Shown here one piece after another: positions 41,613-51,068 of a stretch of DNA of 64,000 bases. Origin of the DNA: Bacillota bacterium (GTDB taxonomy: Bacteria; Bacillota; Clostridia; Tissierellales; Sedimentibacteraceae); NCBI GenBank assembly GCA_023453025.1, contig JAEXUD010000004.1:1-64000 (forward strand), read 5' to 3'. The position numbers and the translations under genes were made by a program. Numbering within the stretch: the stretch's first letter is position 1; each line of letters begins with the position of its first letter. The notes under the pieces were generated by a model. It did no database searches, was not told the origin of the DNA, and saw only the letters and a program-made list of their open reading frames with translations.

Positions 41613-44039
41613 TTATTTAACAGGAAGAATTAATTTTTGTCCTATGTTGATTAAATCAGGATTTTTAATTGTATCCTTGTTGAGATTAAAAATTTCAATA
41701 TAGCGTGTTCCATCTCCCAGATGAGTTTTAGCTATATTCCATAAACAATCGCCGGAAATTACAATGTATATTGTTTCTGCGGCGGGTTCTTCAATCGTAG
41801 GCTCTGTTACTTCAGGTTCAGCAGCTGCAGGTTCTTCAACTATCGTTTCCTCAATTACAGGTTCCTGCAAAACAGCTGTTTCAGCTGATAATTTTGTTTT
41901 CAAGGTATTGATTTGTTCTGCAGTCATACCTCCTGAAACCAGGTAATTTTCTGCTGCCAAAGAAAGATCTGCACTATCAGGGTCATCATTTCCTGCAATT
42001 ACCTTAAGCATTGAAAGTACATCCTGGGAAATCAGGTCGTATTTATCTGTACCTTCTTCAACGCCATAATAGTTAATATAGCTTTGCATGTAATCCTTAA
42101 CAATTTCATCCTTTGAAGCTCCCATCAAGGACTCGACCAATGCTGCGAAGTAGCCTGCACGATCCTTGCCTTCTGTGCAGTGGAACAGGTATGGCCCTTC
42201 GTTTTCTGACATAAATACCAATCCCTTAACAATGCTTGTCTTAAATTCTTCAGATGAAAATGCAAGCCCCATGTTTAACGGAAGAACTCTGCTGCTTTTG
42301 TATAATTTTGCATAGTATTGCGAATCAAAGCCCTCTGCCGCCATGTAGGACTCAATATTTTCAACAGAATCAGCAAGGTTTACAACGGTGCTTATATTGG
42401 CGGTTTCTATCAATCTGTCTGCATATGAGGCTCTTCCAAGCTCGTTGTTAACCGGGCTTGAGCTTCTGAAAAGAACACCTTCGGCTAAATTGCCCATGAT
42501 TATATTTCTGAAATTTGCAAATTCTTCATCAGATGAATAATCTGCACGTTCATTAGTTCTTTCAAGCTTGCGGATTTCATATTGAAGCTTGTATTCTTCA
42601 GGACCTGTAAGCATAATGGTAACCTTGTCGCCAACCTTTACATCAGCTATTTCATTCAGCTTGCCATAGTTGATGCAGACCGCAATGTTTGTATGTCCGG
42701 GGTAAGCACGAACCAGGGGATTGCCGCTGTCTACATAGTATCCGTCAAGGAACGGTGCTTCAAGAACAAATCCGTTTTCAAAAACAACTGCTGCCATGTC
42801 TCCGGTTCTAAAGCCTGAGTTGTAAAAATCATCTATTAAAATATCTGTTGAAGCATGACCATATTTTTCTATTTCAGTAACCGTTGCAGTTACATTTGGA
42901 ATCTGATAAATTGAATCAGCTGATAATTTAGATTTAAGAGCCTTGATTTCAGCCGAAGTCATGCCTATTTTTTCCAGATAATCCTCTGCGGCCTCAGCCA
43001 GATTAACTCCCGTAATATCAGAGCCTTTTTCCAATCCGCAGACAACTGTGGTCAAGGAAGCCATAATATTGCTGTTTGCTACTGAAGTATATTGCTCGCT
43101 TCCCTTTTCAAGCTTATAATAATTTTCATATGTTGTCATGTAATCAGCAACAACCTCATCAAGTGTTGCGCCCATAAGGCACTCCAATAACGCACTTGCA
43201 AAGCCTGCGCGGTCTTTTCCTTCAGTGCAGTGAATTAGGTATGGTCCGTCATTTTTACTTAGGAAACGAAGACCTTCAGCTAATTTATTGCCGAAATCCT
43301 CTCCTGCTATGTCAACGTCCATATCAAGGGCTTTAACTTTGCCTGTCTCATACAGAGATATGTAATAATCAGAAGAAAAACCTGCTGCAGATGCATATGT
43401 CTTGATTTCATCATCTGAATCAGCAAGGTTTATTACAGTCTTAATTCCAACCGCTGAAGCCAAATCGTCGGCAAAAGATGCCCTTCCTAATTCATTGTTT
43501 ACCGGACTGGAGCTTCTGTATAAAACCGCTGTTTTGATTCCTGCTGTGGCGATGCTTCTGAAGTTTGCAAATATCGAATCTGTTGCATAGTCACTTCTTA
43601 CATCAGTGCGTGTAAGCTGACGAAGAAGGTATTCAGCCAGGTATCCTTCTTTTTCTTCTAATTCAAATGTTATCGTATCTCCTACATTTGAACTGTATGT
43701 TGTTGAAAAGTTACCCATGTTGATTGCAACAACCAGCAGATTGCTTTTCTGGTCATCACGCACCACAAGACTTCCTGTGTCCACATCGCTGTAGGATGTG
43801 CAGAAAGGTATTTCAAGAACGTTTTCACCGACGGTAACCTTGAGAATATCACCTAATTCGTACCCTGCATCATACAAAGCCTTAGGCTCAATATCTATAG
43901 TAAGGTTTCCGTATTTTTGAACTTCCTTGACAGAGCCTGTTACATCAGCAAAACCTTCTTTCGCATAGGCCGTAAGTGTAAGAGAAAATACCATTACAAA
44001 AGCCAGCAGCAATGAAATGATTTTTTTTGCTTGTTTCAT
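41613..44039 (-). CDS. secreted tandem tyrosine-phosphatase-like protein with C-terminal LysM
   Basis: An 808-aa exported protein: signal peptide (about 1-26), then two copies of a ~350-residue unit and a LysM domain (about 757-806, YIVISGDCLWNIAKTHLGDG). Each unit has a beta-rich segment (KYGNLTIDI / KYGHASTDI) resembling the C-terminal domain of SAM hydroxide adenosyltransferases, followed by a dual-specificity-type phosphatase domain. Both P-loops are intact: HCTEGKDRAG at Cys271/Arg277 and Cys621/Arg627. RSSSPVNNELGRAS is identical in both. LysM would tether it to peptidoglycan, so the phosphatases act outside the cell. The substrate is unknown. Confidence 0.82.
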   Translation of the reverse strand: MKQAKKIISLLLAFVMVFSLTLTAYAKEGFADVTGSVKEVQKYGNLTIDIEPKALYDAGYELGDILKVTVGENVLEIPFCTSYSDVDTGSLVVRDDQKSNLLVVAINMGNFSTTYSSNVGDTITFELEEKEGYLAEYLLRQLTRTDVRSDYATDSIFANFRSIATAGIKTAVLYRSSSPVNNELGRASFADDLASAVGIKTVINLADSDDEIKTYASAAGFSSDYYISLYETGKVKALDMDVDIAGEDFGNKLAEGLRFLSKNDGPYLIHCTEGKDRAGFASALLECLMGATLDEVVADYMTTYENYYKLEKGSEQYTSVANSNIMASLTTVVCGLEKGSDITGVNLAEAAEDYLEKIGMTSAEIKALKSKLSADSIYQIPNVTATVTEIEKYGHASTDILIDDFYNSGFRTGDMAAVVFENGFVLEAPFLDGYYVDSGNPLVRAYPGHTNIAVCINYGKLNEIADVKVGDKVTIMLTGPEEYKLQYEIRKLERTNERADYSSDEEFANFRNIIMGNLAEGVLFRSSSPVNNELGRASYADRLIETANISTVVNLADSVENIESYMAAEGFDSQYYAKLYKSSRVLPLNMGLAFSSEEFKTSIVKGLVFMSENEGPYLFHCTEGKDRAGYFAALVESLMGASKDEIVKDYMQSYINYYGVEEGTDKYDLISQDVLSMLKVIAGNDDPDSADLSLAAENYLVSGGMTAEQINTLKTKLSAETAVLQEPVIEETIVEEPAAAEPEVTEPTIEEPAAETIYIVISGDCLWNIAKTHLGDGTRYIEIFNLNKDTIKNPDLINIGQKLILPVK

Positions 44040-44207
44040 GTTTTCCTCCTCAAATATTGTATTTAATTACCGGCTGTTAAAGCTCGGACATTGTATTCAT
44101 TATAACACTTCGTGTAAAATAATTCCATAATAATACAGTATTTTGTGCAAATATATCAAATTATTTTACCCCCTGCTTATAGAAGTGGGGGAGCAAAATA
44201 ATTATAT

Positions 44208-45554
44208 TTATATATATAAATTTTTAATCACAATGCTGAACCATATAAATAATATAATTCCTTTTAAAATTGAAGACACGCTTATGCTTATCCATACACC
44301 CGACAATCCCAATGCAGTCGATCCAAGAATAAGAGCGGCAGGTATTCTTAATGCGTTAAGCACAACACCGTTAACTGTAGGAGGCATGGTTTTTCCAAGA
44401 CCGTTGAATGCTCCTGTAGTTCCGATTTCTATACACATAAAAAACTGAGATAATCCAAGAATTCTCAGATAGTTTATACCTTCCCTGATTGCGTCCGGGT
44501 CATTGGGAACAAATATGGTAAACAGTATTTCAGCACCAAAAATTAATAAGATGGTTGTGAATATTCCGATACCGCCTAATATCTGAATTCCCTGCTTATA
44601 ACCGGTCTTGATTCTTTCCAATTTCCCTGCACCGTAATTTTGTCCTGTAAATGCTGATATGGCCGAGGAAAAACCATCTGCCGTCATCCATGAGATTGAT
44701 TCTAAGTTAGAGCCTATGCTTTGAACTGCTACAGCTACAGGTCCGAAGCCTGCAATTATTTTTGTGATAATCATGTTGATTGACGCATGAAGCCCCGACT
44801 GAAGAAATGGTGGTATTCCGATTTTCACAATTTCTTTAATATAAATCATATCTGGTCTTAAAAATAATTTAATATGCGAATAAATAGTATCATTGCTTTT
44901 ACCCATTACAACAAACATGGATGTAACAAAAAATTGAGACAGTATAGTTGCAAGGGCAGCTCCTTCTATACCCAGGGCAGGAATCGGACCGGGACCAAAT
45001 ATCAATAAAGGGTCAATAATAATATTTACAACCAGGCCGATAGTATTTATTTTAAATGGAGTTATGCTGTTGCCTGAACTGTTTAATATTGCTGAAAATA
45101 CCGGGTTTAAAAAATGAAATGTTATACCTGTTGCTATTATGGTCAAATATTTTACTGCCATATTAATTACATTTTCATCCTGAAGATTAAAAAAACCAAT
45201 TATCTGATGCCGGAAAACAAGTAAAATCAAAGCATAAGCTATCGCTATACATAAATCCAGCTGAAAACCGTTTGAGATATATTTTTTTGCACCTTCCATA
45301 TCTCCCCTGCCTAAGCTTTGAGCAACGTTGACACCCAGTCCCACCTGGGTAATCATAACCAATGATGAGCCAAACCACAAAAAAAAGCCTGCGGTACCGG
45401 CAGCGGCCACTGCCTCTGTTGAAAGTCGACCCAGCCAAATTATATCAGTCAGGGTATAGGCCATTTGTATAAAGCCGGTTCCCATTATTGGAAGTGCCAA
45501 TTTCACCAATGTGCTTCGAATTTTTCCTTCTGTTAAATTTATATTGTCGTTCAT
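44208..45554 (-). CDS. MATE-family multidrug/Na+ antiporter
   Basis: A 448-aa protein with 12 predicted TM helices and NorM/MATE features (LALPIMGTGFIQMAYTLTDIIWLGRLS at the start, two homologous halves, conserved GYKQGIQI in the second half). Drug or metabolite efflux at the membrane. It is monocistronic, with the ATG at 45554 behind GAAGGG. The 168 bp downstream (44040-44207) carry no gene. Confidence 0.92.
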   Translation of the reverse strand: MNDNINLTEGKIRSTLVKLALPIMGTGFIQMAYTLTDIIWLGRLSTEAVAAAGTAGFFLWFGSSLVMITQVGLGVNVAQSLGRGDMEGAKKYISNGFQLDLCIAIAYALILLVFRHQIIGFFNLQDENVINMAVKYLTIIATGITFHFLNPVFSAILNSSGNSITPFKINTIGLVVNIIIDPLLIFGPGPIPALGIEGAALATILSQFFVTSMFVVMGKSNDTIYSHIKLFLRPDMIYIKEIVKIGIPPFLQSGLHASINMIITKIIAGFGPVAVAVQSIGSNLESISWMTADGFSSAISAFTGQNYGAGKLERIKTGYKQGIQILGGIGIFTTILLIFGAEILFTIFVPNDPDAIREGINYLRILGLSQFFMCIEIGTTGAFNGLGKTMPPTVNGVVLNALRIPAALILGSTALGLSGVWISISVSSILKGIILFIWFSIVIKNLYI

Positions 45555-45700
45555 AAAATTCCCTTCTGATTAAAATTATTCATACTTAGTTTAACTTAAG
45601 AATCATTTTTGTACAAGCTGAATATTACATTATTTATATTAATAATCATAAATTGATGTTATAATATTAATAGATGCAATAATAAAATTAAGGGGTTTTC

Positions 45701-46015
45701 ATGGCAATAGACAGCAATAAAATCAAAATAACTGAAAAAGCTCTGAGTTATCTCAGAAAAAAAGGTAAACTGTCATTGACAATCGGATTGCCTGATTACA
45801 GAACAAGCGGTGACTTCGCAGTTGTGCCCGTTCCTGAAATTTTTGCCAGGAAACCAAAAGCGGAAGAAGAGCATAATAAGGTAAATATTGACGGAATAGA
45901 TGTATATATTCAAAGAACAATATATTTGCCTGAAAAAAATGATATCATTATTGACATCGATACATTTTTAAAAATGAATTTTCTCACTATGTCAGGTTTC
46001 AAAGTAGAAAATTAG
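45701..46015 (+). CDS. small HesB/CC-Se-family-like protein without the cysteine motif
   Basis: A 104-aa protein whose layout resembles HesB-like CC/Se motif proteins: an N-terminal helix (ITEKALSYLRKKG), a beta strand, then VNIDGIDVYIQRTIYLPEKNDIIIDIDTFLKMNFLTMSGF. The Cys/Sec pair expected after the first strand is absent (LPDYRTSGDFAVVPVPEI), and there is no cysteine anywhere. It precedes dinB by 11 bp, so the two are probably cotranscribed. I do not assign a function. Confidence 0.6.
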   Translation: MAIDSNKIKITEKALSYLRKKGKLSLTIGLPDYRTSGDFAVVPVPEIFARKPKAEEEHNKVNIDGIDVYIQRTIYLPEKNDIIIDIDTFLKMNFLTMSGFKVEN

Positions 46016-46026
46016 TAGGTGATAAT

Positions 46027-47226
46027 TTGGAAAGAGTTATTTTTTTAGTTGATATGAATTCCTTTTTTATAAGCTGTGAACAAACACGTCATCCGGAAAT
46101 AACAGGTAAGCCTGCGGCAGTGGCAGGAGACCCGGAAAACAGGACAGGAATTATATTGACAGCCAATTACGAGGCTCGAAAATTCGGTATCAAGACTACA
46201 ATGATTTTAAGAGAAGCATACAGATTATGTCCTGATCTGATTATAATACCTCCCGATCATAGTTTTTATGAGAAAAAATCAAGGGGAGTTATGAATGTTC
46301 TTGCTTCGTACACTCCGGTTATCGAACAGAACAGTATTGACGAGGCGTGGCTTGATATGACAGGCTGCGACGGATTATTCGGCAAGCCCTTGGATACGGC
46401 AAAAAAAATTATGGAGCGTATAAACAACGAGCTGAATCTATGGTGTTCTATTGGAATATCTGAAAATAAGTTTTTAGCCAAGATGGCTTCGGAAATGAAA
46501 AAACCACACGGAATAACCGAGCTGTGGATTAAAGATATAAAAGAAAAAATGTGGCCTCTTCCTGTAAACTATATATACGGTGTTGGTAAGCAGACCGCTT
46601 TAAAACTTCGAGATATGGGTATCTTTACCATAATGGATTTGGCGTTGTACAACAGGGATTATCTGGTGAAAAATCTTGGAAAAATGGGAGCTGAGCTTTC
46701 CTTGCTGGCGAACGGCATAGACACATCCCCTGTGAAGACTAATTCCGACAGGGATATGAAATCCATAGGCAGATCTGTAACACTGCCTCGTGATACTGTT
46801 GATATGGAGTATGCGAAGACAGTCCTGCTGGAGTTGTCGGACGATGTTGGAATGGCAGCCCGCAAATATGGCAAAAAGGGCCGCACTGTACAAATAAGCA
46901 TTAAATATGCAAATTTCAAAAGCATAACAAGACAGATTACTGTTGCGCCGACTTATCTTGTTAAAGATATTTATTCAGCCGGAATAAAGCTTCTTGAGAA
47001 AAACTGGAGCAAGGAACCAATACGCCTATTAGGAATAAGCTTAAGCGGATTTGATTGTATAAGCGGGTCAGACCAATTGTCATTGTTTCAATTAGACGAT
47101 ATAAAAGAAAAAACAGACAGCAAGACAGATTCGCTTGAAAATGCAATATACAACATACGAAAGAAATATGGTCCGTCAATTATAAAGCCGGGTATCTTGA
47201 TTAATAAAGACAACAAAAACAAATAA
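46027..47226 (+). CDS. dinB: Y-family DNA polymerase IV (DinB/UmuC)
   Basis: 399 aa: palm motifs VDMNSFFISCEQ and NSIDEAWLDMTG (catalytic Asp/Glu), the HhH region IYGVGKQTALKLRDMGI, and the little-finger domain (MKSIGRSVTLPRD). It ends with an acidic SGSDQLSLFQLD stretch that resembles a beta-clamp-binding motif (QLSLF). Error-prone translesion synthesis. TTG start at 46027 behind TAGGTGAT. No LexA box is evident in the 146 bp upstream of the operon. Confidence 0.93.
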   Translation: MERVIFLVDMNSFFISCEQTRHPEITGKPAAVAGDPENRTGIILTANYEARKFGIKTTMILREAYRLCPDLIIIPPDHSFYEKKSRGVMNVLASYTPVIEQNSIDEAWLDMTGCDGLFGKPLDTAKKIMERINNELNLWCSIGISENKFLAKMASEMKKPHGITELWIKDIKEKMWPLPVNYIYGVGKQTALKLRDMGIFTIMDLALYNRDYLVKNLGKMGAELSLLANGIDTSPVKTNSDRDMKSIGRSVTLPRDTVDMEYAKTVLLELSDDVGMAARKYGKKGRTVQISIKYANFKSITRQITVAPTYLVKDIYSAGIKLLEKNWSKEPIRLLGISLSGFDCISGSDQLSLFQLDDIKEKTDSKTDSLENAIYNIRKKYGPSIIKPGILINKDNKNK

Positions 47227-47527
47227 ATACACATGAGAACCTTATTTGAACTTGCAAACGTTTTAAAACATATGACATGAGCAGATTATTTATTCGGACA
47301 GGTCTGATATTAAAGGGAAAAGTTCCTGAATATACACAGGAATACCAGTTTTAAGGCGACGGTTAAAGTAGTATGATAATTTTACATATGTAACAAAATT
47401 CGTCATAAATTGTGTATAAAATTTTTGCAAATAAATTTGATTAAATATTATTTGTTGAAATTTGAATATATAATTTTTTGGCAAGAAAATTGCATATATA
47501 TAAGCGAATATAAAATTTGGAGATAAG
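47227..47527 (+). promoter_or_regulatory. intergenic region with a sigma-54 promoter for hypE-hypD
   Basis: A canonical -24/-12 element: TGGCAAG (47479-47485), 4 bp, TTGC (47490-47493), GG and GC 10 bp apart; transcription would begin near 47505. Upstream, TCGGAC-AG-GTCTGA (about 47294-47307) is a possible activator palindrome; the TGCCGT/ACGGCA sites of the other sigma-54 operon are absent. Confidence 0.75.
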
Positions 47528-48430
47528 ATGAATACAGCAAATATATTTAATATACAGAAATTTTCTGTACATGACGGTCCTGGAATCAGAACAACAGTAT
47601 TTTTAAAAGGATGTCCTTTGAAATGCCTTTGGTGTCATAACCCTGAAAGTCAAAGCGGTGAAAAACAAATGCTTTTTGACAGGGACAAATGTGTTCTTTG
47701 TAAAACCTGTGTTAAGATTTGTGAACAAAAGGCAATTAAAATGGAAAACAATATCCTTACAACTGATTCGGACAAATGTAATTTTTGCGGAATGTGTGCA
47801 ATATACTGTATTCCGGGAGCAAGACAGATAGCAGGCAAATTATATACAGTTGAAGAAATATTTAATGAAGTTATGAAAGACAAGGTATTTTACGAGCAGT
47901 CAAAGGGAGGAGTAACTGTTTCAGGAGGAGAACCTCTGATATGGATTGATTTTGTTGAGGCGCTTCTAAAAAAACTGAAGGAAGAAAATATTCATACGGC
48001 AGTTGATACCTGCGGAGCTGTAAATTTTGAAAATATACAGAGAGCTGTACCATATACGGATGTGTTTTTATACGATCTTAAGCTTATGGATGATGAAAAG
48101 CATTTGAAATTTACCGGCATGTCTAATAATTTGATATTGGATAATCTTAAGAAATTAGCTGAAATTCATGATAACATTAATTTAAGAATGCCAATAATTG
48201 AAGGCGTAAATGCAGATGTAAAACACATTGAAGATACAATTGATTTTATAAAAAACCTGAATATAAAAAAAATAAATTTGCTTCCCTATCACGATATTGC
48301 TAAGCATAAATACAAAAAGCTTGACATTTCATACGAGGAAGAAATGATGTCTAAGCCGTCTGACATAAAGTTGCAGACTTTTAAGGAAATATTTGAAAAA
48401 GAAGGCTATAAGGTTAAAATAGGAGGATAA
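47528..48430 (+). CDS. hypE: glycyl-radical enzyme activase (hydroxyproline dehydratase activating enzyme)
   Basis: A 300-aa radical SAM protein: the cluster motif CPLKCLWC (C-x3-C-x2-C, about residues 30-37), then an inserted two-cluster ferredoxin domain (CVLCKTCVKIC and CNFCGMCAIYC), and the SAM-binding SGGEP. This is the layout of activases for non-PFL glycyl-radical enzymes. It abstracts hydrogen from Gly765 of the next gene product. The stop codon is directly followed by the hypD start (1 bp), so the pair is coupled. Confidence 0.92.
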   Translation: MNTANIFNIQKFSVHDGPGIRTTVFLKGCPLKCLWCHNPESQSGEKQMLFDRDKCVLCKTCVKICEQKAIKMENNILTTDSDKCNFCGMCAIYCIPGARQIAGKLYTVEEIFNEVMKDKVFYEQSKGGVTVSGGEPLIWIDFVEALLKKLKEENIHTAVDTCGAVNFENIQRAVPYTDVFLYDLKLMDDEKHLKFTGMSNNLILDNLKKLAEIHDNINLRMPIIEGVNADVKHIEDTIDFIKNLNIKKINLLPYHDIAKHKYKKLDISYEEEMMSKPSDIKLQTFKEIFEKEGYKVKIGG

Positions 48431-48431
48431 C

Positions 48432-50804
48432 ATGAGAGGTTATACAGAAAGAACAAAAAAATTAAGATTTGAAAGTGTATCTACTCAACCGAGAGTAAGC
48501 CTGGAAAGAGCACTCTTGGAAACGGAATTTTATCAAAAACATTATGGTACGGTTGAAACACCTGTTCTTCGTGCCATGAATTTCAAATATTATATGGAAA
48601 ACAGGAAGCTTTATATAGGTGAAGGAGAGCTGATTGTAGGAGAAAAAAGCGAAGGTCCTCAAGTGGTTCCCACATTCCCTGAGCTTTGTGCCCATACTGT
48701 TGAAGATATGAAAGTAATGAATGACAGAAAATATATCAATTTTAAGGTTAATGAAGAAGACAAGAAAGTTCAGTCAGAAAAAATACTTCCATATTGGCAG
48801 AATAAATCAACAAGAGACAAAATACTTTCTTCCATGACACAGGAGTGGAAGGATTGCTATGCCGCCGGAATGTATACTGAATTCATGGAACAAAGAGCAC
48901 CCGGCCACACCGTGGCAGACGACAAATTCTATCACAAAGGATTCATGGAATTTAAAAAGGAAATAGAAGAGGCAATATCGGAGCTGGATTTTTTAAATGA
49001 CACCGATGCATATGACAAAAAAGCTCAGCTTGAAGCCATGGCTATATCCTGTGATGCAATTATGATTTACGGGCAAAGATATGCGGCTTATGCAAGAGAG
49101 CTTGCAGGAAAAGAAACAAATCCTCAAAGAAAAGAAGAACTTCTTTGGATTGCACATAACTGTGATGTTGTACCCGCACATAAGCCGGAAACCTACGCAC
49201 AGGCAATTCAGATGTACTGGTTTGTTCATCTGGGAGTTACCACTGAGACAAATACATGGGATGCATTTTCTCCGGGAAGATTTGACCAGTATTTATATCC
49301 GTTCTATAAAAATGAGCTTGAGGCAGGAACAATTGATTATGCCCAGGCAAGAGAGCTGATGGAATGTCTCTGGATTAAGTTCAACAATCAGCCTGCACCA
49401 CCGAAGGTAGGAATAACATTAAAGGAAAGCGGAACCTATACTGACTTTGCAAATCTCAATACGGGAGGCATTAATCCATATACAGGAGAAGACGGTGTTA
49501 ATGATGTATCCTACATTATACTTGATGCAATGGATGAAATGAGGCTGCTTCAGCCAAGCTCAAATGTACAGATAAGCGAAAAAACACCGGACGATTTTTT
49601 AAAAAGAGCTGTTGAAATATCCAGGAAGGGATGGGGCCAGCCTGCATTTTATAATACAGAGGAGCTTATCCAGGAGCTGGTAAACGCAGGAAAGACACTG
49701 GAGGATGCACGGTTCGGCGGTTCAAGCGGATGTGTCGAAACAGGCTGCCACGGAAGAGAAGCATATGTTCTCACAGGGTATCTGAATGTTCCGAAAATAT
49801 TTGAACTAACTATGAACAACGGATTTGACAAGTATACGGGTAAACAAATCGGAATAAAAACAGGAAACCCTGAAGAATTTAAGTCATATGAGGAATTGGA
49901 AGAAGCATTTTTCAAGCAGCTTGAATATATTATCAATGTAAAAATCAGAGGAAACAATGTAATTGAGAAAATATTTGCCGAGCATATGCCTTCACCGTTC
50001 ATGTCGGTTCTCACTACAGGCTGCAAGGAAAGCGGCAGAGATTACAATGCAGGCGGTTCTAAGTATAACACCAGATACATCCAGGTAGTAGGAATAGGAA
50101 CCATCACTGATTGTCTTTCAGCTGTTAAGTATAATGTGTATGAACAAAAACGCTTTACGATGAAAGAGCTGTTGTCCGCTATAGATGCCAACTTTGAAGG
50201 GTATGAGATGATTCATAATTTAGTACTGAATCACACGCCAAAATACGGCAATGATGATGATTATGCCGATGATATAATGCTTGATGTATTTACAAACGTT
50301 CGGGACAGAATCAGAGGAAGAAAGACTGTCTGCGGCGGAACATACCACATAGATATGCTTCCCACAACATGCCATATATATTTCGGATCAGTAATGACCG
50401 CATCCGCAAACGGCAGGTTAAAAGAGAAGCCTGTTACAGACGGGATCTCACCTGAAAAGGGAGCAGACAGGAACGGTCCTACTGCCGTAATAAAGTCCTG
50501 TGCAAAGATGGATCATACATCAACAGGAGGAACCTTGCTTAATCAAAAATTCACTCCGTCATCTATAGCAGGACAGGAAGGAATAGACAATGTCTCAGCA
50601 TTGATAAGAGCATACTTCAAAATGAGCGGTCATCATATTCAGTTTAATGTTATAGACAGAAGCACTCTCTTAGATGCCCAAAAGCATCCTGAAGAATACA
50701 AGGATTTGATTGTGCGGGTTGCAGGATATTCAGACCACTTCAACAATCTTGAAAAAGCATTGCAAGATGAGATAATAGAAAGAACAGAGCAAAGCTTTAA
50801 CTAA
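48432..50804 (+). CDS. hypD: glycyl-radical trans-4-hydroxy-L-proline dehydratase
   Basis: A 790-aa glycyl-radical enzyme. The active-site motif SSGCVETGC puts the thiyl Cys at 434 and the base Glu at 436; the glycyl radical site RVAGYSDHF gives Gly765. These are the numbers I recall for HypD of Clostridioides difficile, and the flanking sequence (FMEQRAPGHT, LGVTTETNTWDAFSPGR, GITLKESGTYTDFANLNTGG) agrees with that enzyme rather than PFL, choline lyase or glycerol dehydratase. It removes water from trans-4-hydroxyproline to give 1-pyrroline-5-carboxylate, which a reductase turns into proline for Stickland reduction. No P5C reductase is in the window. Oxygen-sensitive, cytoplasmic. Confidence 0.9.
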   Translation: MRGYTERTKKLRFESVSTQPRVSLERALLETEFYQKHYGTVETPVLRAMNFKYYMENRKLYIGEGELIVGEKSEGPQVVPTFPELCAHTVEDMKVMNDRKYINFKVNEEDKKVQSEKILPYWQNKSTRDKILSSMTQEWKDCYAAGMYTEFMEQRAPGHTVADDKFYHKGFMEFKKEIEEAISELDFLNDTDAYDKKAQLEAMAISCDAIMIYGQRYAAYARELAGKETNPQRKEELLWIAHNCDVVPAHKPETYAQAIQMYWFVHLGVTTETNTWDAFSPGRFDQYLYPFYKNELEAGTIDYAQARELMECLWIKFNNQPAPPKVGITLKESGTYTDFANLNTGGINPYTGEDGVNDVSYIILDAMDEMRLLQPSSNVQISEKTPDDFLKRAVEISRKGWGQPAFYNTEELIQELVNAGKTLEDARFGGSSGCVETGCHGREAYVLTGYLNVPKIFELTMNNGFDKYTGKQIGIKTGNPEEFKSYEELEEAFFKQLEYIINVKIRGNNVIEKIFAEHMPSPFMSVLTTGCKESGRDYNAGGSKYNTRYIQVVGIGTITDCLSAVKYNVYEQKRFTMKELLSAIDANFEGYEMIHNLVLNHTPKYGNDDDYADDIMLDVFTNVRDRIRGRKTVCGGTYHIDMLPTTCHIYFGSVMTASANGRLKEKPVTDGISPEKGADRNGPTAVIKSCAKMDHTSTGGTLLNQKFTPSSIAGQEGIDNVSALIRAYFKMSGHHIQFNVIDRSTLLDAQKHPEEYKDLIVRVAGYSDHFNNLEKALQDEIIERTEQSFN

Positions 50805-50812
50805 AATTAATC

Positions 50813-50862
50813 AATCCTCCAAAAAAGAAACCCTAAAATTGGGTTTCTTTTCTTGGAGGATT
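50813..50862 (+). terminator. terminator after hypD
   Basis: A long two-part stem: AATCCTCCA with TGGAGGATT (outer, 50813-50821/50854-50862) and AAAGAAACCC with GGGTTTCTTT (inner, 50824-50833/50841-50850). Confidence 0.8.
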
Positions 50863-50992
50863 TTATATCACATGCAAAAGGTCAGGAGATATAATTATTA
50901 AAAATTGTACAAATGACAAATAAACATTACAAAAATTGACGGAAAACCATACAGTTAAAAAATATAAACATTGAAAAACATGGGTTTACATG

Positions 50993-51010
50993 TTGGTATG
51001 AATTGTGCAA
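50993..51010 (+). promoter_or_regulatory. sigma-54 promoter of the opp-pepP operon
   Basis: TTGGTATG (50993-51000), AATT, GTGCA (51005-51009): GG and GC are 10 bp apart, with a single deviation from TTGC. It lies about 60 bp before the oppA ATG. Confidence 0.6.
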
Positions 51011-51068
51011 TTACTAAGTTAAACTTTATAGGAAATCGTTACGCCGGTAATGATTAAAAGGAGGACAA

